Shown here one piece after another: positions 1-5,563 of a stretch of 5,563 bases of DNA. The notes under the pieces are model-generated. The model worked only from the letters and a program-made list of their open reading frames with translations, was not told the DNA's origin and made no database searches. Numbering within the stretch: the stretch's first letter is position 1; the number at the start of each line of letters is the position of its first letter. Source of the stretch: Lysobacterales bacterium (GTDB taxonomy: Bacteria; Pseudomonadota; Gammaproteobacteria; Xanthomonadales; Xanthomonadaceae); the NCBI GenBank assembly GCA_015655035.1, contig JAATFS010000343.1, positions 1 to 5,563 on the forward strand, read 5' to 3'. A program made the translations under genes and the position numbers.

Positions 1-615
1 ATCCAGCAGCTGTCCAGCCAGGGCCTGCTGGTCGCGCGTGTCGGCGGCGGCACCTATGTGCAAGGCGCGAGCGCATCCGCGCAGGTGGTGGTCGAACCGC
101 TGCTGCCGTTCTTTCCGCTGTTCCAGGGCGATCCGGAGTACCGTTTCGACGTACTGGAAACCCGCCATGCGCTGGAGGGCGCCACCGCCTGGCACGCCGC
201 GCTGCGGGCGACCGACGCCGATCGCGCGCGGATCGTCGCCGCGTTCGAGACGATGATGCAGGCGCACGGCAAGCACGATCCGGCCGGCGAGGCGCGCGCC
301 GACGCCGAGTTCCACCTGTCCATCGCCGAGGCTTCGCACAACCTGGTGCTGCTGCAGGTGATGCGCGGCTTGTTCGACCTGTTGCAGACCAACATCTCGC
401 AAAGCCGCGAAAAGCTCTACTTGTCGCCGCGCACGTTCTCGCCGCTGTCGATCCAGCATCGCGAGATGCTCGAGGCCATCCTCGCCGGCGACCCGGAACG
501 CGCCCGCGCCGCCGCCCACAACCACCTGGAATTCGTGCACAGCTCGCTGCGCACGCTGGACGAGGACGAGGCCCGCCGGGCGCGTGCCTCGCGTCTGCCC
601 TCCCCCACACGCTAG
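1..615 (+). CDS. lldR: LldR, GntR/FCD-family lactate-responsive transcriptional regulator (5' end missing)
   Basis: The reading frame is open from base 1 and ends at TAG 613-615, giving 204 visible residues. The window starts inside the winged-helix DNA-binding domain: residues 1-20 show the end of the recognition helix and the wing, with the GGGTYV motif at 15-20 typical of GntR proteins. From about residue 48 an FCD ligand-binding domain follows. It contains DVLETRHALEG (50-60), a DxxxH pair (D101, H105) within a segment ending IAEASHN, and later His153 and His175; these Asp/His positions match the usual FCD metal/ligand site. The sequence aligns closely with E. coli LldR from memory, including the conserved tail DEDEARRARASRLP, so about 50 N-terminal residues (about 150 bp) should lie upstream. 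The first internal ATG, at 58, is not the true start. In the family, LldR binds operator DNA in the lactate promoter and responds to lactate. It sits 6 nt before lldD on the same strand, which supports the assignment. Its own promoter and operators are outside the window. Confidence 0.93.
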   Translation: MQQLSSQGLLVARVGGGTYVQGASASAQVVVEPLLPFFPLFQGDPEYRFDVLETRHALEGATAWHAALRATDADRARIVAAFETMMQAHGKHDPAGEARADAEFHLSIAEASHNLVLLQVMRGLFDLLQTNISQSREKLYLSPRTFSPLSIQHREMLEAILAGDPERARAAAHNHLEFVHSSLRTLDEDEARRARASRLPSPTR

Positions 616-621
616 CCACCG

Positions 622-1782
622 ATGATCATCTCCGCTTCCACCGATTACCGCGCCGCCGCACAACGCCGGCTGCCGCCGTTCCTGTTCCACTACATCGACG
701 GCGGCGCCTATGCCGAGCACACGCTGCGGCGCAACGTCTCGGACCTCGCCGACATCGCACTGCGCCAGCGCATCCTGCGCAACATGGCGGACCTGAGCCT
801 TGAAACGGAGCTGTTCGGCGAGACCCTGGCGATGCCGGTGGCGCTGGCGCCGGTAGGCCTGACCGGCATGTACGCGCGCCGGGGCGAAGTGCAGGCGGCA
901 CGCGCCGCCGCCAACAAGGGCATTGCGTTCACGCTGTCGACGGTGTCGGTGTGCCCGATCGAGGAAGTAGCGCCAGCGATCCAGCGACCCATGTGGTTCC
1001 AGCTGTACGTGCTGAAGGACCGCGGTTTCATGCGCAACGCGCTGGAGCGCGCCAAGGCCGCCGGCGTCACCACGCTGGTGTTCACGGTCGACATGCCCAC
1101 CCCGGGCGCGCGCTACCGCGACGCGCATTCGGGCATGAGCGGGCCCAACGCCTCGCTGCGGCGCATGCTACAGGCGGCGACGCATCCGCGCTGGTCCTGG
1201 GACGTTGGCCTGTTAGGTCGTCCGCACGACCTGGGCAACATCTCCACCTATCGCGGCAGCCCCACCGGCTTGCAGGACTACATCGGCTGGCTGGGCGCCA
1301 ACTTCGACCCCTCGATCTCGTGGAAGGACCTGGAATGGATCCGCGAGTTCTGGACCGGGCCGATGGTGATCAAGGGCATCCTCGATCCGGACGACGCGCG
1401 CGATGCGGTGCGCTTCGGTGCCGATGGCATCGTGGTATCCAACCACGGCGGCCGCCAGCTCGACGGCGTGCTGTCCAGCGCACGGGCGCTGCCGGCGATC
1501 GCCGACGCGGTCAAGGGCGAGCTGAAGATCCTGGCCGATTCCGGCATCCGCAGCGGGTTGGACGTGGTGCGCATGATCGCGCTCGGTGCCGACGGCGTGC
1601 TGCTCGGGCGCGCGTTCGTCTACGCACTGGCCGCCGCCGGACAGGCCGGGGTGGAAAATCTGCTGTCGCTGGTCGAAAAGGAGATGCGGGTGGCGATGAC
1701 GCTGACCGGCGCCAAATCGATCGGTGATATCTCGCGCGATTCGCTGGCGCGGGTCACTCGCGAATCGACGGTATCGCCCTAG
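622..1782 (+). CDS. lldD: L-lactate dehydrogenase (quinone), FMN-dependent, LldD
   Basis: This 386-residue protein belongs to the FMN-dependent alpha-hydroxy-acid dehydrogenase family (TIM barrel). It oxidises L-lactate to pyruvate at the inner face of the cytoplasmic membrane and passes electrons to quinone. Family residues are visible: Tyr24 in FHYIDGGA; ALAPVG at 75-79; Gln127 and Tyr129 in WFQLYV; Thr155 in VFTVDMP; Arg164 in GARYRD; Lys251 in VIKGIL; the catalytic His275 and substrate-binding Arg278 in SNHGGRQLDG; and the FMN-phosphate region DSGIR (306-310) with GR at 329-330. The N-terminus MIISAS matches E. coli LldD, which supports the ATG at 622. The C-terminus is about 10 residues shorter than the 396-residue E. 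coli protein, but all catalytic segments are present. The start lies 6 nt after the lldR stop and has no recognisable Shine-Dalgarno sequence, so translation may be coupled to lldR. dld follows 9 nt later, which suggests one operon controlled by LldR. Glycolate or mandelate oxidising relatives are less likely given the close match to LldD along the whole length. Confidence 0.97.
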   Translation: MIISASTDYRAAAQRRLPPFLFHYIDGGAYAEHTLRRNVSDLADIALRQRILRNMADLSLETELFGETLAMPVALAPVGLTGMYARRGEVQAARAAANKGIAFTLSTVSVCPIEEVAPAIQRPMWFQLYVLKDRGFMRNALERAKAAGVTTLVFTVDMPTPGARYRDAHSGMSGPNASLRRMLQAATHPRWSWDVGLLGRPHDLGNISTYRGSPTGLQDYIGWLGANFDPSISWKDLEWIREFWTGPMVIKGILDPDDARDAVRFGADGIVVSNHGGRQLDGVLSSARALPAIADAVKGELKILADSGIRSGLDVVRMIALGADGVLLGRAFVYALAAAGQAGVENLLSLVEKEMRVAMTLTGAKSIGDISRDSLARVTRESTVSP

Positions 1783-1785
1783 GAA
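1781..1785 (+). promoter_or_regulatory. Shine-Dalgarno site of dld, overlapping the lldD stop
   Basis: AGGAA lies 6 nt before the ATG at 1792 and shares its first two bases with the TAG stop of lldD. It fixes the dld start, and it places ribosome termination on lldD next to initiation on dld, as expected for translationally linked operon genes. The preceding gene, lldD, has no such site. Confidence 0.7.
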
Positions 1786-1791
1786 AACACC

Positions 1792-3528
1792 ATGGCCAGC
1801 TCGCCCGTTCCCGCCGACACCCTGCTGCAGCAACTGCGCCACACCGTGGGAGACAGCCACGTACTGACCGGCGACACGGCCACTCGGCGCTTTCGCAAGG
1901 GCTACCGCTTCGGCGAGGGCCAGGTATTGGCGGTGGTACGTCCGGGCAGCTTGCTGGAACTGTGGCGCTTGCTCGAAACCGTGGTGGCCGCCGGGCGCAT
2001 CGTCATCCTGCAAGCGGCCAATACCGGCCTGACCGGCGGCTCCACGCCGGACGGCGACGACTACGATCGCCAGATCGTGCTGATCAGCACGTTGCGCCTG
2101 ACCGGCGTGCAGCTGATCCACGACGGCCGCCAGGTGGTGTGCCTGCCGGGTGCCACCCTGGATGTGCTGGAACGGCAGCTGCGGCCGCTGCATCGCGAAC
2201 CGCATTCGGTGATCGGCTCGTCATGCATTGGCGCCTCGGTGCTCGGCGGCGTCTGCAACAACTCCGGCGGCGCACTGGTGCGGCGCGGTCCGGCCTATAC
2301 CCAGCTGGCCCTGTTCGCGCAGGTCGGCGAGGACGGGCGGCTGCGGCTGGTGAACCATCTTGGCATCGCGTTGGGCGACACCCCCGAGCAGATCCTCGGA
2401 CGGCTACAGGCGGGCGACTACAGCGACGCCGACATCGTCGACGACCCGGCGCTGGCCGCCTCCGATCCGCTGTACGCCCAGCACGTGCGCGACGTCGAAG
2501 CGCCCAGCCCGGCACGCTTCAACGCCGACCCGGCGCGCCACTACGAGGCCGCCGGCTCGGCCGGCCGGTTGTGCGTGTTCGCGGTGCGGCTGGATACCTT
2601 CCCGCGCGAGGACAGCACGGTCTTCTACATCGGCAGCAACCGCGCCGACGACCTGAGCGAGATCCGCCGCTACCTGCTCACCACCTTCGATGCGCTGCCG
2701 ATCTCCGGCGAATACATCCACCGCGACGCCTTCGACATCGGTGAAAAATACGGCAAGGACACCTTCCTGCTGATCGACCGCTTCGGCACCAACGCCATGC
2801 CCAGCGCGTTCGCGCTGAAGAGCCGTATCGATGGCATGTGCGAAGCGATCGGACTGCGCGGAGTCACCGACCGCATCATGCAGGCGCTGATGGCACTGCT
2901 GCCAAGCCATCTGCCCAAGCGCATGCGCGAGTACCGCGACCGTTTCGAACATCACCTGCTGCTGCGCGTGGCGCAAGCCGATGCGGCGCAGACCGACTAC
3001 TTCCTCAAGCAGCACTTCGCCGCCAGCAGCACCGGCGCTTATTTCCAGTGCGATGCCGACGAGGGCCGCAAGGCTTTTTTGCATCGCTTCGCGGTGGCCG
3101 GCGCGGCAGTGCGTTACCGCGACACCCATCCCGGTACGGTCGAGGACATCGTGGCGCTGGACGTGGCGCTGCGCCGCAACGACCGCGACTGGGTGGAACA
3201 GCTGCCACCGCAGATCGAAGCCACCTTGGTGACCAAGCTCTATTACGGCCACTTCTTCTGCCATGTATTCCATCAGGACTACATCGTCAAGAAGGGCAAT
3301 GACCCACTGGCGATCGAGCATGCGATGTGGGCGTTACTGGACCATCGCGGCGCCGAATATCCGGCCGAGCACAACGTCGGCCACCTGTATCGCGCCAAGC
3401 CGGAACTGGAGCGGTTCTACCGCCGGCTCGACCCGACCAACACCTTCAACCCCGGAATCGGGCAGACGCCGAAGGGCGCACATTGGCACAGCTGCGCTGA
3501 GGGGCAGGACGTACATCGGGGCGGATGA
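1792..3528 (+). CDS. dld: D-lactate dehydrogenase (quinone), FAD-dependent, membrane-associated, Dld
   Basis: This 578-residue protein matches the E. coli respiratory D-lactate dehydrogenase (571 residues) along its whole length. It oxidises D-lactate to pyruvate and reduces quinone; it binds the cytoplasmic face of the inner membrane peripherally and has no signal peptide or obvious transmembrane helix. The N-terminal PCMH-type FAD domain carries QAANTGLTGGSTP (74-86), REPHSVIGSS (135-144), GGVCNNSGG (152-160) and RRGPAYT (164-170). The middle holds EKYGKDTF (318-325) and then the part corresponding to the membrane-binding region, including PSHLPKRMREYRDRFEHH (371-388), rich in Arg and Lys as expected for contact with acidic lipids. 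The cap part includes KAFLHRFAVAGAA (427-439), LYYGHFFCHVFHQDYIVKKG (483-502) and the EHNVGHLY motif (526-533). DPTNTFNPGIG (547-557) closes the FAD fold. The ATG at 1792 has a good Shine-Dalgarno sequence. The gene ends only 27 nt from the end of the oppositely oriented ligD. The fit to the E. coli type sets it apart from the larger iron-sulfur D-lactate dehydrogenases of Pseudomonas. Confidence 0.97.
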   Translation: MASSPVPADTLLQQLRHTVGDSHVLTGDTATRRFRKGYRFGEGQVLAVVRPGSLLELWRLLETVVAAGRIVILQAANTGLTGGSTPDGDDYDRQIVLISTLRLTGVQLIHDGRQVVCLPGATLDVLERQLRPLHREPHSVIGSSCIGASVLGGVCNNSGGALVRRGPAYTQLALFAQVGEDGRLRLVNHLGIALGDTPEQILGRLQAGDYSDADIVDDPALAASDPLYAQHVRDVEAPSPARFNADPARHYEAAGSAGRLCVFAVRLDTFPREDSTVFYIGSNRADDLSEIRRYLLTTFDALPISGEYIHRDAFDIGEKYGKDTFLLIDRFGTNAMPSAFALKSRIDGMCEAIGLRGVTDRIMQALMALLPSHLPKRMREYRDRFEHHLLLRVAQADAAQTDYFLKQHFAASSTGAYFQCDADEGRKAFLHRFAVAGAAVRYRDTHPGTVEDIVALDVALRRNDRDWVEQLPPQIEATLVTKLYYGHFFCHVFHQDYIVKKGNDPLAIEHAMWALLDHRGAEYPAEHNVGHLYRAKPELERFYRRLDPTNTFNPGIGQTPKGAHWHSCAEGQDVHRGG

Positions 3529-3550
3529 AGCGTGGCCAGACGGCCATGCT
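3529..3550 (+). terminator. Candidate hairpin terminator after dld, in the convergent dld/ligD gap
   Basis: Directly after the dld TGA, AGCGTGGCC (3529-3537) can pair with GGCCATGCT (3542-3550) around a 4-nt AGAC loop. This gives a 9-bp stem with a single G-U wobble (3532/3547) in the rightward transcript. In the leftward ligD transcript the same position is an A/C mismatch, so the structure is stronger for dld. No T-run follows (the next bases are CGGCGTTATCG), so it is not a classical intrinsic terminator; it could still stop transcription weakly or protect the 3' end of the lactate mRNA. It fills most of the 27-nt intergenic gap. Function is inferred from the inverted repeat and its position only. 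Confidence 0.5.
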
Positions 3551-3555
3551 CGGCG

Positions 3556-5563
3556 TTATCGCTGCGGCAACCGCTGCTTCAGCGCCGCCACGCCTTGCCA
3601 AGGATGCTCGCGCAACCGCTTGGCGCGCGCCAATGCCTTGGCCAGCGGGAACGCCTGCGGCGAGGTGATGCCCGCCAATTGTTCCCAGCGCAGCGGCACC
3701 GCCACGGTGGCGTGCTCGCGCGCGCGCAGCGACCACGAACACACGCTGGTACTGCCGCGACCATTGCGCAGCCAATCGACGAAGATCAGGCCGCGACGCT
3801 TGGCCTTGCTCATCGTCGCCACGTAGCGATCCGGCGCATGCGTGGCCAGCGCCTGCGCGAACGCTTCGCAGAAGTCGCGCGCCTGCTGCCAATCCGCGCT
3901 GGGCACGATCGGCACCACCACGTGCAGCCCCTTGCCACCGGATAGCCGTACGAAGCTTTCCAGCCCGGCCTCGCGCAAGCGCGCACGGATGTCGCGCGCA
4001 GCGGCCTTGATCTGCGTCCAGCTCACGCCTTCGCCTGGGTCCAGGTCGAACACCAACCGGTCGGGATGCTCCGGATCGTCGACGGTCGAACCCCAGGGGT
4101 GCAGCTCCAGTGTGTTCATCTGCACCAGTTCCAGCAGGCCGGCCACATCGTCGATGTAGAGGTAATCCTCCACGCCGCTTTTCTGCCGCAGCGCAACCGA
4201 GCGCACGTGCCCACCGAGCGCGCGGCCCTGGTGCTTCTGAAAAAAGCATTCGGCACCAGCGCCATCCGGGCAACGCAGCAACGACAACGGGCGGTTGGCG
4301 ACCTCCGGCAGCAGCCACGATGCGATCGCACGGTAGTAATCGGCCACCTCGCCCTTGCTGATGCCGGCGGCGGGATACACCACGCGTTCTGGATGGGTGA
4401 TGACGACTTCGTCGGCTTCTACCGCACCGCGCACGGCGCCGCCACCGGTGGCCACGCTGCGCGAGTCGACGCTTGCGCGCGAAGCGGTGGCCCGTGCGCG
4501 TGGATGCTCGCGTGCTGGATCAAGCTCGGCGATCGGCTTGTCCTCGCGCAGTCGCTTGAACGCAGCCTGGCGCAGCAGACCGTGCTTGGCCCAGCCGCGA
4601 AACGCCACTTCGGCGATGAGCTTCGGTTGCACCCAATGCACGCTACGTCGCGAGAACGGCACGTGCGCGGGCAGTTCCACCGCCGCATCGGGCGTATGCA
4701 GGCGGGCCAGCCGTGCACCCAGTTGCTGCAGCGCACGCTCATCGAAACCGGTGCCGACGCGGCCCACGTAGTGCCAGCCCGCCGCATCCGGTCGCGCCAT
4801 CAACAGCGAGCCGAAACCGCTGCGCGCACCGTTGGGGTCGGTGTAGCCGACGATCACGAATTCGTCGCTGTTTTCGTGTTTGATCTTGACCCAGTCGCCG
4901 CCGCGGCCGGCATGATGGACCGCTTCGGAACGCTTGCTGACGATGCCCTCGTAGCCTTTCTCCCCAGTAGCATCGAATACCGCCGAACCATGGCCGATCA
5001 CATGGTCGCTATAGGCCAACGTACCCGGCTGGGTACCGAGCAATTCGCGCAGCAACTGCTTGCGCTGCAGCAGCGGTGTCGCGCGCAGGTCCACCCCGGC
5101 CACGCCAAGCAGATCGAAGACCAGATAACGCAGCGGTTGCCGCGAGGTGCCTTCGATTACGTGCTGCAACGCGGTGAAATCGCTGCGGCCCGCGGCATCG
5201 ATAACGACCAGCTCACCATCCAGCCGTGCATCGCTTACCGGCAGTGCTGCCACCGCGCGCGCCACCTCGGCGAAGCGCTCGGTCCAGGCCTGGTCGTTGC
5301 GCGAACGCAGCTGCGCATGGCCCTCGAGCAGATCGGCCAGCAAGCGGTAGCCATCCCACTTGATCTCGTGCAACCACTGCTCCCCGTCCGGGGCGCGTGC
5401 CTGCAAGGTGGTCAGCTGCGCACGCAGGCCGATCGGGCAGGGCTGGTCGCGTGCGCCCTCGAGCGCGAGCGCGCGCTTGCGCCAGGTGGCGTCGCGGCGG
5501 CGGGCCGGCTTTGCTGCCGGCTCGCGGTCGTCTTTCCCCGCCGTCTTGCGTGGCGCCCTGGCC
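3556..5563 (-). CDS. ligD: LigD, multifunctional non-homologous end-joining DNA ligase/polymerase (5' end missing)
   Basis: The leftward frame is open from the right edge to the TAA at 3558-3556, giving 668 complete codons; residues are numbered from the first full codon (5562-5560). Residues 1-52 are a basic, Ala/Arg/Lys-rich linker. The ATP-dependent ligase domain (about 53-342) has motif I EIKWDGYR with the adenylated Lys68 (codon at 5361-5359), LDGELV (114-119), EGIVSKR (205-211), WVKIK (224-228), and an OB-fold part with SGFGSLL (248-254) and HWVQPKLIAEVAF (309-321). A linker of about 40 residues (plus-strand 4417-4536) leads to the archaeo-eukaryotic primase-type polymerase domain (about 383-668): ITHPERVVYP (388-397), FFQKH (440-444), FDLDPGEG with metal-binding Asp506 and Asp508, SGGKGLHVV with His547, and VDWLRN with Asp596. 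In this family LigD works with Ku at broken DNA ends, filling or adding nucleotides and sealing the nick. The order ligase-polymerase, with a linker before the ligase, fits the Pseudomonas-type phosphoesterase-ligase-polymerase layout, so the N-terminal phosphoesterase (expected at roughly 150-200 residues) should lie beyond the window. The TTG at 5406 is an internal Leu codon and not a start. All visible catalytic residues are intact. Confidence 0.95.
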   Translation of the reverse strand, partial: ARAPRKTAGKDDREPAAKPARRRDATWRKRALALEGARDQPCPIGLRAQLTTLQARAPDGEQWLHEIKWDGYRLLADLLEGHAQLRSRNDQAWTERFAEVARAVAALPVSDARLDGELVVIDAAGRSDFTALQHVIEGTSRQPLRYLVFDLLGVAGVDLRATPLLQRKQLLRELLGTQPGTLAYSDHVIGHGSAVFDATGEKGYEGIVSKRSEAVHHAGRGGDWVKIKHENSDEFVIVGYTDPNGARSGFGSLLMARPDAAGWHYVGRVGTGFDERALQQLGARLARLHTPDAAVELPAHVPFSRRSVHWVQPKLIAEVAFRGWAKHGLLRQAAFKRLREDKPIAELDPAREHPRARATASRASVDSRSVATGGGAVRGAVEADEVVITHPERVVYPAAGISKGEVADYYRAIASWLLPEVANRPLSLLRCPDGAGAECFFQKHQGRALGGHVRSVALRQKSGVEDYLYIDDVAGLLELVQMNTLELHPWGSTVDDPEHPDRLVFDLDPGEGVSWTQIKAAARDIRARLREAGLESFVRLSGGKGLHVVVPIVPSADWQQARDFCEAFAQALATHAPDRYVATMSKAKRRGLIFVDWLRNGRGSTSVCSWSLRAREHATVAVPLRWEQLAGITSPQAFPLAKALARAKRLREHPWQGVAALKQRLPQR

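Noticed and set aside
58..60. ATG as the start of the first gene
   Set aside because: The upstream in-frame codons 1-57 encode the end of the GntR winged helix, including most of the GGGTYV motif, so this ATG is absent as a start: codon 58-60 in the frame is simply internal (GTG/V followed by CAA) or near-internal coding sequence of lldR.
1213..2205. 330-codon open frame on the minus strand across the end of lldD and the start of dld
   Set aside because: It lies opposite two well-identified genes, resembles no known family, has a composition dominated by Gln, His and Ala, and is the kind of open antisense frame common in GC-rich coding DNA.
3075..3080. Run of six T in dld, possible frameshift or slippage site
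   Set aside because: The reading frame continues correctly through KAFLHRF and the conserved Dld C-terminus, so nothing suggests a frameshift.
2404..3321. 305-codon minus-strand open frame inside dld
   Set aside because: It is antisense to the conserved dld reading frame, codon for codon, and shows no recognisable domain; it is explained by scarcity of stop codons in GC-rich sequence.
3717..3727. Alternating CG run that could form Z-DNA
   Set aside because: It is only 11 nt, encodes normal Arg/Ala residues of LigD, and such runs are expected in DNA this GC-rich.
3446..4318. 290-codon minus-strand frame overlapping the dld end and the ligD polymerase domain
   Set aside because: The other minus-strand frame here encodes the catalytic polymerase motifs of LigD; this one has none and crosses into the antisense of dld.
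5404..5406. TTG as a possible ligD start codon
   Set aside because: The frame stays open upstream to the window edge and encodes a basic linker typical of the segment before the LigD ligase domain, so the true start should be outside the window.

Overview
The window reads as ordinary chromosomal DNA from a GC-rich gammaproteobacterium, most likely of the Xanthomonas/Stenotrophomonas/Lysobacter group. That placement is an inference: the lactate proteins closely resemble the E. coli LldR, LldD and Dld sequences as I remember them, the base composition is very GC-rich, and a multidomain LigD follows. The genus is not proven. Almost every base is coding, and the intergenic gaps are 6, 9 and 27 nt.

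Layout: bases 1-615 (+) hold the 3' part of lldR, a GntR/FCD-family lactate-responsive regulator whose N-terminal DNA-binding half lies mostly before the window. Six bases later comes lldD (622-1782, +), an FMN-dependent quinone-linked L-lactate dehydrogenase. Nine bases after that comes dld (1792-3528, +), an FAD-dependent quinone-linked D-lactate dehydrogenase of the E. coli membrane type. The three genes look like one transcription unit. A short hairpin (3529-3550) follows directly after the dld stop and is a candidate terminator. The other strand carries ligD (3556-5563, -), a bacterial non-homologous end-joining protein, with its ATP-dependent ligase domain followed by its primase/polymerase domain. 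Its N-terminus, expected to hold a 3'-phosphoesterase domain, lies beyond the right edge.

How the genes work together: LldR should sense lactate and control the unit. LldD and Dld oxidise the L and D isomers to pyruvate and pass electrons to the quinone pool, so the cell can use both forms as carbon and electron source. A lactate permease gene (lldP) upstream is plausible but not visible. LigD is functionally unrelated: with Ku, encoded elsewhere, it repairs double-strand breaks. It meets the lactate unit tail to tail.

I found no RNA genes, mobile elements, CRISPR arrays or long repeats, no stretch over 300 bases without a gene, and no convincing new system. The points worth a second look are gene-order and small regulatory details.
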